This document shows positions 40,603 through 49,223 of a stretch of DNA of 64,000 bases, piece by piece (within the stretch, counting starts at the first letter, position 1; the number at the start of each line of letters is the position of its first letter). Below the pieces are notes generated by a model, which searched no databases, was not told the DNA's origin, and worked only from the letters and a program-made list of their open reading frames with translations. The position numbers and the translations under genes are program-made. The stretch is taken from NCBI GenBank assembly GCA_018110905.1, contig JAGBAZ010000040.1:19223-83222 (forward strand), written 5' to 3'. This DNA comes from Oscillospiraceae bacterium (GTDB lineage: Bacteria; Bacillota; Clostridia; Oscillospirales; Ruminococcaceae).

Positions 40603-40845
40603 ATGTCCGTTAAAATCAGACTGCGCCGCATGGGCGCTAAAAAAGCTCCCTTTTACAGAATCGTAGTAGCAGATTCCCGTTATCCCAGAGATGGCCGTTT
40701 CATCGAAGAAGTTGGCTACTATGATCCTACCAAAGAACCTTCCGTAATCAAAGTTGATAAAGAGAAAGTTGAAAAATGGATCGCTTCCGGCGCACAGCCC
40801 ACTGATACCGTTAAAGCACTTCTTAAAATCGAAGGCGTTCTCTAA
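40603..40845 (+). CDS. rpsP: 30S ribosomal protein S16
   Basis: 80 residues: [20 protein letters not shown], then [19 protein letters not shown]. Strong TAGGAGGAAAA site before ATG 40603. Third gene of the SRP/ribosome-maturation operon. Confidence 0.98.
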   Translation: MSVKIRLRRMGAKKAPFYRIVVADSRYPRDGRFIEEVGYYDPTKEPSVIKVDKEKVEKWIASGAQPTDTVKALLKIEGVL

Positions 40846-40862
40846 TGCCGGAGGGTTTCAAC

Positions 40863-41096
40863 ATGGAAGAACTGCTTGCTGTAATCGCACGCGGTCTTGT
40901 TGAGAATAAGGAAGCTGTTTCCGTAACCGTTGATGAGCCCGATGAAGAGGGTACTGTTGTTTACCATCTTCACGTTGCCGCATCCGATATGGGAAGAGTT
41001 ATCGGACGCCAGGGAAAAATTGCCCGCGCGATCCGCACCCTTATGCGCACAGCCGCTAACCGTGCCGGCAAGAAAGTTGCTGTCACGATCGAATAA
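40863..41096 (+). CDS. khpA: KH-domain RNA-binding protein KhpA
   Basis: 77 residues: MEELLAVIARGLVENKEAVS, then the KH core VAASDMGRVIGRQGKIARAI containing GxxG (GRQG). KhpA with KhpB binds many RNAs and affects cell division and wall synthesis in Gram-positive bacteria. ATG 40863 is preferred because GGAGGG lies at 40851-40856; an in-frame ATG at 40845 overlapping the rpsP stop contains this site. Confidence 0.93.
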   Translation: MEELLAVIARGLVENKEAVSVTVDEPDEEGTVVYHLHVAASDMGRVIGRQGKIARAIRTLMRTAANRAGKKVAVTIE

Positions 41097-41166
41097 TTTT
41101 CGAAAAACAAATTCCCTCGTCAAAGAAATTTGACGGGGGAATTATAAAATTATAAGAGGTTTTATT

Positions 41167-41682
41167 ATGAAAAAGCAGTTTCTTGAAGTTGGCGAAGTTG
41201 TTGCAATACATGGGCTTCGCGGCGATTTGCGTCTTTATCCCTGGTGTGATCCGGGCGATATCGAGCGCAGCATGAGAATGTACACCGATGAAAAAGGCGA
41301 AACGGAATACCGAGTTTCTTACGCAAAACCGCATAAAAACGTTTATCTCGTAAAGCTCAAAGGCGTTGATAACCCCGATGACGCAAGAAAATTCATCGGA
41401 AAAGTTCTTTATATGAACCGCAACGATATTCCGATGAAAGCGGGAGATTATTTTATCCAGGATATCATCGGCCTTAAGGTTGTTGATGCCGAAAACGGCA
41501 CCGTTTACGGCGAAGTTTCCGACGTTGCGCCCACCGGTGCCAACGATATCTATTGTGTTTGCGGCGCGGACGGAAAAGAAACATGGATTCCTGCAATTCC
41601 CCAGGTTATCAGCAAGGTAGATGTTGACGGAGGAATTCTTGAAATAACTCCGATGAAAGGACTTTTTGACGATGAGGATTGA
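41167..41682 (+). CDS. rimM: 16S rRNA processing protein RimM
   Basis: 171 residues: FLEVGEVVAIHGLRGDLRLYP is the signature N-terminus, and the C-terminal PRC-barrel has DIIGLKVVDAENGTVYGEVSDV, then NDIYCVCG and WIPAIPQVISKVDV. It assists late 30S head maturation around S19. ATAAGAGG precedes ATG 41167. Its 3' end overlaps trmD by 11 bases. Confidence 0.96.
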   Translation: MKKQFLEVGEVVAIHGLRGDLRLYPWCDPGDIERSMRMYTDEKGETEYRVSYAKPHKNVYLVKLKGVDNPDDARKFIGKVLYMNRNDIPMKAGDYFIQDIIGLKVVDAENGTVYGEVSDVAPTGANDIYCVCGADGKETWIPAIPQVISKVDVDGGILEITPMKGLFDDED

Positions 41683-42361
41683 TATTGCGACCCTTTTTCC
41701 GGAAATGTGTGAAGCTGTACTTGGTACCAGCATTATCGGAAGAGCGAGAAAAGCAGGTTTTATCGAAGTTTATTGTCATAATATCCGCGATTTTTCCGAA
41801 GATAAGCATCAAAGGGTCGATGCGGCGCCTTATGGCGGCGGAAACGGAATGTTAATGCAGGCAGACCCGATTTTTAAATGCTATGAGCACGTATGTGAAG
41901 AATCGTGCTCAAAACCGTTTGTAATCTATATGTCGCCCCAGGGCGCGGTGCTCAACCAGAAACTGGCCGTGGATTTTGCGGAAAATTATGAGCATCTGTT
42001 CCTCATCTGCGGACACTATGAGGGAATCGATGAACGAATCATCGAAGAAATAGTTGATATGGAAGTTTCAATAGGCGACTATGTTCTCACCGGCGGCGAA
42101 CTCGGAGCACTGGTGCTCACGGATGCTGTGGGAAGACTTTGCGACGGCGTTCTTTCCGAAGATGTTTGCTTTGAGGACGAAAGCCATTATTCCGGCCTGC
42201 TGGAATATCCGCAATATACCCGCCCTCAGGTCTGGCACGGAAGGGGAGTTCCGGAAGTTTTGCTTTCCGGAAATCACAAACTCATTTCCGATTGGCGCCA
42301 TGAACAAGCGGTAAAGCGCACCATGGAAAAACGCCCGGATATGCTTAAAAAAGAGGAATAA
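41672..42361 (+). CDS. trmD: tRNA (guanine37-N1)-methyltransferase TrmD
   Basis: 229 residues: MRIDIATLFPEMCEAVLGTS, then VDAAPYGGGNGMLMQADPIF, then LICGHYEGIDERI and SIGDYVLTGGELGALVLTDAV, the trefoil-knot SAM site. It makes m1G37 and prevents +1 frameshifts. The ATG at 41672 (MRIDI) is the family start, within the rimM coding end; TTG at 41666 is less likely. The usual next gene rplS is absent. Confidence 0.96.
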   Translation: MRIDIATLFPEMCEAVLGTSIIGRARKAGFIEVYCHNIRDFSEDKHQRVDAAPYGGGNGMLMQADPIFKCYEHVCEESCSKPFVIYMSPQGAVLNQKLAVDFAENYEHLFLICGHYEGIDERIIEEIVDMEVSIGDYVLTGGELGALVLTDAVGRLCDGVLSEDVCFEDESHYSGLLEYPQYTRPQVWHGRGVPEVLLSGNHKLISDWRHEQAVKRTMEKRPDMLKKEE

Positions 42362-42365
42362 AACA

Positions 42366-43094
42366 ATGCTCGGAACAATAATAAATGTTATAACCGTAAT
42401 TCTGGGCGGTATGCTTGGTCTTTTTCTTAAAAAGGGCATAAAAAGCGAAATTATGGATAACGTTATGAAAGCCGAGGGAGTTGCCGTACTTGTTATAGGA
42501 ATGAACGGGGTTCTTACCAACATGCTTTCTGTAGGAGAAAACGGAAAGATCGTTGAAAACGGAGGACTTGTTCTTCTGATAAGCCTTGCTCTCGGAATGT
42601 TCATCGGGGAGGTAATAAAGCTCGACGACAGAATAAATTCCCTGGGCGGCTGGGTTGAAAAACGCATCAGATCAAACGGTTTTTCAAAAGGTTTTGTTTC
42701 TGCCTTTATAATTTTCTGCGTCGGTTCCATGAGCGTTATCGGCGCGATAAATGACGGACTTTCCGGTGATTCAAGCGTTCTTATCGTCAAAAGCACCCTT
42801 GATTTTATAACAGCAATGGTCCTTGCTTCAACAATGGGGATCGGCGTTGTTTTTGCTTGTGTTCCGCTTTTTGTTTATCAGGGAGCAATTTCGCTTTTTG
42901 CTTCCTTTATAAAGCCGCTTATCGAAAGCTGTCCGGAGATGATGACCCAGTTTTCCATGGTGGGATATGCAATTATCATGTGTATCGGTATAAACTTTAT
43001 TGCGGGCCAAAGAATCAAAACAGCGAATCTTCTTCCTGCGATGTTTGTTCCGGTGCTGTATAACCTGCTTAAGATGGTGGAAAATTTGTGGTGA
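42366..43094 (+). CDS. DUF554-family membrane protein
   Basis: 242 residues with six to seven hydrophobic segments: MLGTIINVITVILGGMLGLF, then ITLALGMF-like helices and FCVGSMSVIGAINDGLSGD, the family's conserved motif. A putative transporter (YdfK/YqgA-like) of unknown substrate. It starts four bases after the trmD stop with AGAGGAATAAA as site, so it is translated from the SRP operon message. No terminator follows directly. Confidence 0.85.
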   Translation: MLGTIINVITVILGGMLGLFLKKGIKSEIMDNVMKAEGVAVLVIGMNGVLTNMLSVGENGKIVENGGLVLLISLALGMFIGEVIKLDDRINSLGGWVEKRIRSNGFSKGFVSAFIIFCVGSMSVIGAINDGLSGDSSVLIVKSTLDFITAMVLASTMGIGVVFACVPLFVYQGAISLFASFIKPLIESCPEMMTQFSMVGYAIIMCIGINFIAGQRIKTANLLPAMFVPVLYNLLKMVENLW

Positions 43095-43161
43095 TTTTCG
43101 ACAAATAAACTGAATAAATTTAACGATGATATGGGATTTTTATAGAAAATTACCTATTTCG

Positions 43162-43190
43162 TTGAATTGGAAAAAATAAACTGTTATAAT
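43162..43190 (+). promoter_or_regulatory. Promoter of the HPr gene
   Basis: TTGAAT (43162-43167), 17 bases, TATAAT (43185-43190), 40 bases before the ATG. Confidence 0.75.
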
Positions 43191-43230
43191 GAAAACACAA
43201 TAAAAAGTTGTTATTGAGGAGATTTATAAT

Positions 43231-43494
43231 ATGTATTCTAACGCTGTTAAAGTTCAGAACCAGGTTGGTCTTCATGCACGTCCTGCAACTTTCTTTATTC
43301 AGAAATCCAACGAGTTCAAATCTTCCATTTGGGTAGAAAAAGACGAAAGAAGAGTTAACGCAAAAAGCCTTCTTGGCGTTCTTTCTCTCGGAATTGTCGG
43401 CGGAACCGAAATCACCATCATCGCTGACGGTGTTGACGAAGAAGAAGCCGTAAACTCCCTTGTAAAACTTGTTGAATCCGGTTTTGCAGACTGA
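43231..43494 (+). CDS. ptsH: Phosphocarrier protein HPr
   Basis: 87 residues. The active His15 lies in QVGLHARPATFF, and the regulatory Ser46 in NAKSLLGVLSLG, the site used by HPr kinase in Firmicutes. It passes phosphate from enzyme I to sugar-specific EII components and, phosphorylated on Ser, works with CcpA. The presence of both sites suggests a full HPr rather than a Crh-like protein. TTGAGGAGATT precedes the ATG; no ptsI lies nearby. Confidence 0.93.
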   Translation: MYSNAVKVQNQVGLHARPATFFIQKSNEFKSSIWVEKDERRVNAKSLLGVLSLGIVGGTEITIIADGVDEEEAVNSLVKLVESGFAD

Positions 43495-43515
43495 TTAATA
43501 AAAATTTGAATTTTT

Positions 43516-43546
43516 ACGCCGCAAATTGATATTTGCGGCGTTTTTT
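43516..43546 (+). terminator. Terminator of ptsH enclosing the uvrC -35
   Basis: ACGCCGCAAAT, loop TGAT, ATTTGCGGCGT, TTTTT. The sequence across the loop is TTGATA, the -35 of the following promoter. Confidence 0.9.
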
Positions 43547-43554
43547 GTTACAAT
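43526..43554 (+). promoter_or_regulatory. Promoter of uvrC
   Basis: TTGATA (43526-43531), 17 bases, TACAAT (43549-43554). Most of the spacer is the 3' half of the ptsH terminator. Confidence 0.65.
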
Positions 43555-43584
43555 AGAGAAAACGCAGAAAAGGAGGCCGGAAAA

Positions 43585-45420
43585 TTGGATAACCCAAGAC
43601 TTCCATATCTTCATGAAAAAACGCTGAGTCTTCCGATGGAACCCGGCGTCTATATAATGCATGATAAAAGCGGAAAAGTTATCTATGTCGGAAAGGCAAA
43701 AAAACTTAAAAACCGCGTTACAAGCTATTTCCGCAATGTTGAAAAACATCTTCCGAAAGTTTATAAAATGGTGGAACATGTCCACGATTTTGAATATATA
43801 GTCACCGACAGCGAATTTGAAGCGCTTATTCTTGAATGCAGTCTTATTAAGCAATATGCGCCGAAGTATAACATTCTGCTCAAAGATGACAAAGGCTACA
43901 GCTATGTCCGGATATCACCCGGACCTTACAGCCGTCTTTCCGGCGTTTTGCAGAAAAACGACGACGGCGCGGAATATCTCGGTCCGTATATAAGTTCCTA
44001 CGTTGTCCGCCAGACCGTTGCGGAAGCAAACAAAGCTTTTATGCTTCCAACCTGCAACCGGAAGTTTCCCCAGGAATTCGGAAAGGGAAGACCCTGTCTT
44101 AACTACTACATCAAAAACTGCATGGGAGTTTGCCGCGGCAGAATCTCCGAGCGGGAATATAACGAAACTCTTAATGAGGCTATTGATTTTATAAAGGGCG
44201 GAAGCAGCGCTTCGGTTGAAAAACTAACCGAAAGAATGTTCGAAGCGGCGGAAGCGGAAGATTTTGAAAGAGCGGCAGTCCTTCGTGACAGAATAAAAGC
44301 CATTGAAGGCATTGCCAGCCGCCAGAAAGTCGTTTTTTCAAAAGTTAAAGAACAGGACGTTATTGCAATTGCAAAAAGCGGAGAAAACTGCTGTGCGGTC
44401 GTTCTCAGTTTCCGCGGCGGAAGGCTTGTGGACAAAGACGAATATTTCCTCAAGGATTTCGGAACGGAACCGGCTTTTGTAACGGAATTTCTCCAAAGTT
44501 TTTATTCCGAAAGAACAGATATCCCGAAAGAAATTGCCCTTCATGAAAAATGCGAGGAAGCGGAGCTTCTGGAACGCTGGCTTTCCGAAAAAGCCGGAAG
44601 AAAAGTCAATATAACCGTTCCGCAAAAAGGCGAAAGAAAACAGGTAACCGATATGGCCTATAACAATGCGGCGGAAAGCCTTTCTCACGAAAAGGCAAGA
44701 ACAAGCAAGGAAGTTGCGGTTCTTGACGAACTTGGCAGAATACTCGGAATGGAAAAAGCACCGGAAATCATCGAGGCTTACGATATCTCGAACTTCGGTT
44801 CGGAAACCGTGGTTGGCGGAATGGTGGTTTATGAAAACGCAAGGCCGAAGAGAAGCGATTATAAAAAATTCTCTATAAAAACGGTTGTCGGAACCGACGA
44901 CTATGCCTGCATGTGCGAAATGCTTGAACGCCGCTTCAACCATTATTTTGAAGAACAGGGGAGCGGGTCTTCCTTCGGAAGAAAACCGGACCTTATCCTT
45001 CTGGACGGCGGCAAAGGCCACGTTGCGGCGGTGCAGGAACTTTTTGACCGAATGGGAATAGATATCCCGCTTTTCGGAATGGTAAAAGACGACCGCCACA
45101 GAACAAGAGCCATTGCAAAAAACGGCGGCGAAATCGCAATTTCGCCGGTGCGTTCCGTTTTTAACTTTGTAACGGCGGTCCAGGATGAAGTTCACCGTTT
45201 TACCATTGGTTACAGCCGCCAGAAGCACGCCAGAACCAATTTTGAAATGCTTATAACAAAAGCGGAGGGTATCGGACCAAAACGCGCCACCGCCCTTTTA
45301 AAGCATTTTAAAACCATGAAGGCGATAAAAGCTGCGACAGAAGAGGAACTTTCCAAAGCGCCGGGAATGACCGCGGCGGCGGCAAAATCCCTTCGGGAAT
45401 TCCTCGACAGCGAAGAATAA
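43585..45420 (+). CDS. uvrC: Excinuclease ABC subunit C
   Basis: 611 residues. GIY-YIG nuclease domain at the N-terminus (EPGVYIMHDKSGKVIYVGKA), a UVR motif around residues 205-240 (KLTERMFEAAEAEDFERAAV), the RNase-H-like second nuclease (EAYDISNFGSETVVGGMVVY, then DLILLDGGKGH), and helix-hairpin-helix motifs at the end (GIGPKRATALLKHFKTM, KAPGMTAAAAKSL). It makes the dual incisions of nucleotide excision repair. TTG start at 43585 after AAAAGGAGGCC. Confidence 0.97.
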   Translation: MDNPRLPYLHEKTLSLPMEPGVYIMHDKSGKVIYVGKAKKLKNRVTSYFRNVEKHLPKVYKMVEHVHDFEYIVTDSEFEALILECSLIKQYAPKYNILLKDDKGYSYVRISPGPYSRLSGVLQKNDDGAEYLGPYISSYVVRQTVAEANKAFMLPTCNRKFPQEFGKGRPCLNYYIKNCMGVCRGRISEREYNETLNEAIDFIKGGSSASVEKLTERMFEAAEAEDFERAAVLRDRIKAIEGIASRQKVVFSKVKEQDVIAIAKSGENCCAVVLSFRGGRLVDKDEYFLKDFGTEPAFVTEFLQSFYSERTDIPKEIALHEKCEEAELLERWLSEKAGRKVNITVPQKGERKQVTDMAYNNAAESLSHEKARTSKEVAVLDELGRILGMEKAPEIIEAYDISNFGSETVVGGMVVYENARPKRSDYKKFSIKTVVGTDDYACMCEMLERRFNHYFEEQGSGSSFGRKPDLILLDGGKGHVAAVQELFDRMGIDIPLFGMVKDDRHRTRAIAKNGGEIAISPVRSVFNFVTAVQDEVHRFTIGYSRQKHARTNFEMLITKAEGIGPKRATALLKHFKTMKAIKAATEEELSKAPGMTAAAAKSLREFLDSEE

Positions 45421-45422
45421 CA

Positions 45423-45451
45423 TTGACATTTATATCAAAAAATAGGATAAT
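45423..45451 (+). promoter_or_regulatory. Promoter of rsmD-coaD
   Basis: TTGACA (45423-45428), 17 bases, GATAAT (45446-45451), immediately after the uvrC stop. Confidence 0.65.
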
Positions 45452-45478
45452 AGAACTATCTCAAACGGAGGTAAAATT

Positions 45479-46024
45479 ATGAGAGTTATTACCGGAACTG
45501 CGAAGGGAAAACGCCTTGTAACTCCGGAGGGAAGGGATGTTACCCGCCCCACCGGCGAAAAAGTTAAAGAAGGAATTTTTTCTTCCATTCAGTTTTTTAT
45601 AGAAGAAGCGGATGTGCTCGATTTGTTTGCCGGAAGCGGCCAGCTTGGAATCGAAGCTCTTTCCCGCGGAGCAAGATCCTGCGTTTTTGTTGACAGCGCA
45701 AAAGTTGCGCAGAAATGCATCACAGAAAACCTTAAAAACTGCGGTTTTACTGATGTTGCAAAACTCAAAACCGGAGATGCGCTTATGTATCTTTCCAGCG
45801 CATTTGAAAAATTCGATATTGCTTTTCTCGATCCGCCCTATGCCGCAGAACAGCTTCCAGTGGTTCTGCCCGCTGTTTCAAAAGTAATGCGTCCCGGCGG
45901 AATCGTTCTTTGCGAAACTGCAAAAAGCATCGACCTTCCGGAAGAAGCCGGAAAACTTGTTAAAGCAAAGGAATACCGCTACGGAAGCACAAAGGTGCTT
46001 ATGTATAAACGCGGTGAGGATTGA
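45479..46024 (+). CDS. rsmD: 16S rRNA (guanine966-N2)-methyltransferase
   Basis: 181 residues: MRVITGTAKGKRLVTPEG, RPTGEKVKEGIFSSIQF, then the SAM motif VLDLFAGSGQLGIEALSRGA and the catalytic FLDPPYA. ACGGAGGTAAAATT precedes ATG. Adjacent to coaD, the usual Firmicutes pair. Confidence 0.95.
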   Translation: MRVITGTAKGKRLVTPEGRDVTRPTGEKVKEGIFSSIQFFIEEADVLDLFAGSGQLGIEALSRGARSCVFVDSAKVAQKCITENLKNCGFTDVAKLKTGDALMYLSSAFEKFDIAFLDPPYAAEQLPVVLPAVSKVMRPGGIVLCETAKSIDLPEEAGKLVKAKEYRYGSTKVLMYKRGED

Positions 46025-46028
46025 AAAA

Positions 46029-46505
46029 ATGAAAAAAGCAGTTTGCCCGGGGAGCTTTGACCCCATAACAAACGGGCATATAGATATTATAAAAAGGGCG
46101 GCGGAGCTTTTTGATGAAGTTACCGTTCTTGTTGTGACCAATCCGGATAAAAAATGCGCTTTTTCTCCGGAGGAGCGCTGTGCCCTTATCGAAAAGGCAA
46201 CAGAAGGCATCGGAGTAGTAAAAGTGGATTCTTTCAGTGGCCTTCTTGCGGATTACGTTAAACAAAACGGCATAAACGCAATTGTTAAAGGAATCCGTTC
46301 TTCTTCGGATTTTGAATATGAATTTCAGATGGCTCTTGCGAACAGAAGCCTTGCACCCAATGCTGAAACGGTTTTTATAACCGCGGACCCGCAGAATATG
46401 TACGTAAGTTCCAGCCTTATCAGGCAGATCGCCTGTTTTGGCGGAGATGTTTCGGATTTTGTTCCGAAAAACATAGTAGAGGAAATTGAAAAAAGACTTA
46501 AATAA
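46029..46505 (+). CDS. coaD: Pantetheine-phosphate adenylyltransferase
   Basis: 158 residues: KKAVCPGSFDPITNGHIDII carries the nucleotidyltransferase TxGH-type motif (TNGH), then GLLADYVKQNGINAIVKGIR, then FEYEFQMALANRSL and VSSSLIRQIACFGGDV. It is the penultimate step of CoA synthesis, which feeds the EutE/PduL chemistry as well. The ATG lies four bases after the rsmD stop; the open frame extends upstream only through rsmD. Confidence 0.96.
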   Translation: MKKAVCPGSFDPITNGHIDIIKRAAELFDEVTVLVVTNPDKKCAFSPEERCALIEKATEGIGVVKVDSFSGLLADYVKQNGINAIVKGIRSSSDFEYEFQMALANRSLAPNAETVFITADPQNMYVSSSLIRQIACFGGDVSDFVPKNIVEEIEKRLK

Positions 46506-46522
46506 GGGGAGGACATAAAATT

Positions 46523-47008
46523 ATGCCTATTGAAGAAATTCTTGATCAGCTTGATGAACTTATCGACCGTTCCTGGTCCCTTCCGCTTACCGGCGGACGC
46601 TGTGTTGTGGATGCGGATAAAGTACGCGAACTTCTTGATGACGTTCGCCTCAACCTTCCTACCGAAATCCGTCAGGCACAGTCCATTGTTGCGGACCGCA
46701 CCGCCATTGTTGAAGAGGCAAAAAAAGAGGCTGAAGCCATTGTTGCAAGAGCGGAAAAACGTGCAGCAGCACTTGTTGATGAACAGGAAATTGTCCGCCA
46801 GAGCAAAAACAAAGCCGCTGAAATCACCCAGCAGGCACAGCAGCAGAGCCGCGAAATGCGCCAGTCCGCAAAGGATTTTGTTGACGGAATCCTCAAGAAC
46901 ACCGAGGAGACCCTTGCTGCTTCCCTTACCGAAGTCAAAGGCACCAGAAGCGCTTTCAACCAGCAGCAGAAAGTTGCCCAGGCAGCGGTTCAGCCCCAGC
47001 AGAAATAA
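46523..47008 (+). CDS. Coiled-coil protein of unknown function
   Basis: 161 residues. A short N-terminal part (PIEEILDQLDELIDRSWSLP, then CVVDADKVRELLDDVRLNLP) is followed by an almost continuous coiled coil rich in Ala, Glu, Gln and Arg from residue 50 to 150. It resembles the small ATP-synthase-subunit-like or DivIVA-like proteins annotated next to coaD in other Clostridia; the function is unknown. GGGGAGGACAT precedes the ATG, 17 bases after coaD. Confidence 0.8.
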   Translation: MPIEEILDQLDELIDRSWSLPLTGGRCVVDADKVRELLDDVRLNLPTEIRQAQSIVADRTAIVEEAKKEAEAIVARAEKRAAALVDEQEIVRQSKNKAAEITQQAQQQSREMRQSAKDFVDGILKNTEETLAASLTEVKGTRSAFNQQQKVAQAAVQPQQK

Positions 47009-47017
47009 AAACAAAAA

Positions 47018-47039
47018 CGCCGCTTTGCGGCGTTTTTTT
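47018..47039 (+). terminator. Terminator of rsmD-coaD operon
   Basis: CGCCGC, loop TTT, GCGGCG flanked by AAAAA and TTTTTTT. Confidence 0.9.
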
Positions 47040-47110
47040 ATAATTTGTTTTGCACCCACTTGCCGCCACAAATGTTTTAAAAACCACGAAAAATCGAAGA
47101 AAACCGCCAC

Positions 47111-47144
47111 AAAAAAGTCCGTTTTTATAAAAACGGACTTTTTT
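47111..47144 (+). terminator. Second terminator-like hairpin
   Basis: AAAAAAGTCCGTTTTT, loop AT, AAAAACGGACTTTTTT. A back-up terminator 70 bases after the first. Confidence 0.75.
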
Positions 47145-47232
47145 GTTTCCACTTTTCACCAAAACTATTAAAAACTTCGTTTTTTCGCATGATTATGCCA
47201 AAAAATTAAATTGTTAATTTTGAAAAAACCTA

Positions 47233-47260
47233 TTGATTTTTCTGTAATTTGATGTATAAT
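47233..47260 (+). promoter_or_regulatory. Promoter of the division and cell-wall operon
   Basis: TTGATT (47233-47238), 16 bases, TATAAT (47255-47260), followed by a G-rich stretch where MraZ binds its own promoter in other bacteria. Confidence 0.7.
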
Positions 47261-47340
47261 ATTAATGAAAGTGGTGAAGTGTGGGGAAAGGTGGCTGAAC
47301 TTACCCAAATTTCATCAAAAAAAGAAAAGGAGGGGAGACA

Positions 47341-47760
47341 ATGTTTATCGGCGAATTTTACCACAGTTTGGACGAAAAAGGCCGCGTTAATTTTCCGGCA
47401 AAACTTCGCGAAGAACTTGGCGAACAGTTCGTGATAACAAAAGGTCTTGATGGTTGTCTTTCCGCCTATTCAATGGAAAAATGGGAACATATCAGCAAAA
47501 TTGTCGAAGGTCTTCCGCAGGCAAAAGCAAGAAATTTAAAACGTTTTATGTTTTCTTCCGCAACGGTGGTAAATCCGGACAAACAGGGAAGAGTTCTTGT
47601 TGCGCTGAATCTTCGGGAATTTGCCGGTATAACCAAAGACATTGCGGTGATCGGTGCTTCCGACCATGTTGAACTTTGGGATAAAGAAACATGGATCAAA
47701 CTTAATTCCGAAATGGATTCCGATGAAATTGCTTCCGCAATGGACGAGCTTGGATTCTGA
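47341..47760 (+). CDS. mraZ: Transcriptional regulator MraZ
   Basis: 139 residues with two SpoVT/AbrB-like halves: FIGEFYHSLDEKGRVNFPAK and then FMFSSATVVNPDKQGRVLVA. MraZ binds repeats upstream of its own operon and represses it. AAGGAGGGGAGACA precedes the ATG. First gene of the dcw cluster. Confidence 0.95.
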   Translation: MFIGEFYHSLDEKGRVNFPAKLREELGEQFVITKGLDGCLSAYSMEKWEHISKIVEGLPQAKARNLKRFMFSSATVVNPDKQGRVLVALNLREFAGITKDIAVIGASDHVELWDKETWIKLNSEMDSDEIASAMDELGF

Positions 47761-47770
47761 GGTGGGAAAT

Positions 47771-48706
47771 ATGAGCGAACTTGAATTTAAACATATTTCC
47801 GTAATGCTCAACGAATGTATTGAACAGCTCAATATAAAACCCGACGGAATTTATATCGACGGAACTGCCGGCGGAGCCGGACATTCTTCCGAAATTGCAA
47901 AACGCCTTACAACCGGAAAACTTATCGCGCTGGATAAGGATCCGGATGCAATAAAAACCGCAAGCGAACGCCTTGCAAAATACCCTTGCGCCGAGGTCAT
48001 CCGTTCCGATTTTGCCGAGATTCCCGCAGTTCTCGACAGACTCGGAATTGAGAAAGTAGACGGAGTCCTGCTGGACCTCGGCGTAAGCTCCCACCAGCTT
48101 GACGCGGCGGAAAGGGGCTTCAGCTATCATAATGAAGCGCCTCTTGATATGCGAATGAGCCAGGAAGGAGTTTCCGCTTACGATATTGTTAATACTTTCA
48201 GCGGAGCACAGCTTGCGAAGATCCTTTACGATTACGGTGAAGAAAAATTCACACCGAGAATAGTAAACGCAATTGTTGATGCAAGAGCGGTCAAGCCAAT
48301 TGAAACAACCACCGAACTTGCTGAAATTATAAAAAACGCCTATCCCGCTGCCGCAAGAAGAAGCGGCGGACACCCGGCGCGCCAGAGTTTTCAGGCTCTG
48401 AGAATATCCGTAAATGGTGAACTTGATCGCCTTGCGGAAGCCCTTGACAGAGTGTTCGACAGGCTTGCACCGGGCGGAAGATTCGCGATTATTACCTTCC
48501 ATTCCCTTGAGGACAGAATGGTAAAAAGAGCCTTTGCGGAATATACAAAAGGCTGCACATGTCCTCCGGAATTTCCGGTCTGTGTATGCGGAAAAACCCC
48601 GAGGGGAAAACTTACAACAAGAAAACCCATCGAACCCACAAAAGAGGAACTTGAATATAACCACAGAAGCAGGAGCGCAAAACTCAGGGTAATCGAAAAA
48701 ATCTGA
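47771..48706 (+). CDS. rsmH: 16S rRNA (cytosine1402-N4)-methyltransferase
   Basis: 311 residues: FKHISVMLNECIEQLNIKPD, then YIDGTAGGAGHSSEIAKRL (SAM loop), LLDLGVSSHQLDAAERGFSY and GGRFAIITFHSLEDRMVKRA, ending in RSRSAKLRVIEK. ATG 47771 follows GAGGTGGGAAAT; the frame is open back into mraZ but the upstream sequence is not of the family. Confidence 0.97.
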   Translation: MSELEFKHISVMLNECIEQLNIKPDGIYIDGTAGGAGHSSEIAKRLTTGKLIALDKDPDAIKTASERLAKYPCAEVIRSDFAEIPAVLDRLGIEKVDGVLLDLGVSSHQLDAAERGFSYHNEAPLDMRMSQEGVSAYDIVNTFSGAQLAKILYDYGEEKFTPRIVNAIVDARAVKPIETTTELAEIIKNAYPAAARRSGGHPARQSFQALRISVNGELDRLAEALDRVFDRLAPGGRFAIITFHSLEDRMVKRAFAEYTKGCTCPPEFPVCVCGKTPRGKLTTRKPIEPTKEELEYNHRSRSAKLRVIEKI

Positions 48707-48740
48707 AAATTTTAAAACATTGAGAAAGGGGAGAAAGTTT

Positions 48741-49223
48741 TTGGTCGAAGTTGCTTATAATCTTGAAAACTTTGCGGCAAAAACAGCGGAACAGCATGAC
48801 ACAGAACTTAAAACCCGTTCTCTCAGAATAATCAAAAACCGCCGCAAGACCAAAGTTATTGCTCCGGTCAAAGTTATTCTTGCAAGCGCAATGGCGATCG
48901 TTATTTCGATCGTAATGATTTACAGCCAGGTCGTTCTTACGGAACTTACGAGCGAAGTTAGCTTTTATGAAAACCAGCTTACCGAACTTAACACCGAATA
49001 TGTAAGACTTCAGGGAGAACTTGAAGCAACAACTTCGATAAAAACTCTTGAGGAAGCGGCAGAAACAAAACTCGGCCTTGCGAAAATCGATTCCAGTCAG
49101 GTGGAATATGTAAACCTCACCGGAGACGATGCTATTTCTGTTGCCCGTACCGGCGGAAAATATCTTGTAAAACAGTATTGGGATAATTTTGTTGAATTCA
49201 TTGCGGAATACTTACCGTTTTGA
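48741..49223 (+). CDS. ftsL: FtsL-like cell division protein
   Basis: 160 residues: cytoplasmic basic N-terminus (RSLRIIKNRRKTKVIAPVKV), one transmembrane helix (ILASAMAIVISIVMIYSQVV), then a coiled coil (VSFYENQLTELNTEYVRLQGEL) ending with the FtsL/DivIC-type ETKLGLAKIDSSQVEYV. It links to FtsB and FtsQ in the divisome. TTG at 48741 follows AAAGGGGAG; the open frame from TTG 48720 contains the site. Position between rsmH and the PBP gene supports ftsL. Confidence 0.82.
   Translation: MVEVAYNLENFAAKTAEQHDTELKTRSLRIIKNRRKTKVIAPVKVILASAMAIVISIVMIYSQVVLTELTSEVSFYENQLTELNTEYVRLQGELEATTSIKTLEEAAETKLGLAKIDSSQVEYVNLTGDDAISVARTGGKYLVKQYWDNFVEFIAEYLPF

Larger units (their letters stand above)
47009..47340. 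other. Intergenic region before mraZ
   Basis: 332 bases without a gene: two successive terminators (47018-47039 and 47111-47144), an AT-rich stretch, the mraZ promoter and an 80-base leader with AGGAGGGG. I see no MraZ-type tandem repeat (TGGGN boxes) that I could assert with confidence, though GTGGTGAAGTGTGGGGAAAGGTGG at 47270-47293 is G-rich and well placed for one. Confidence 0.55.
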
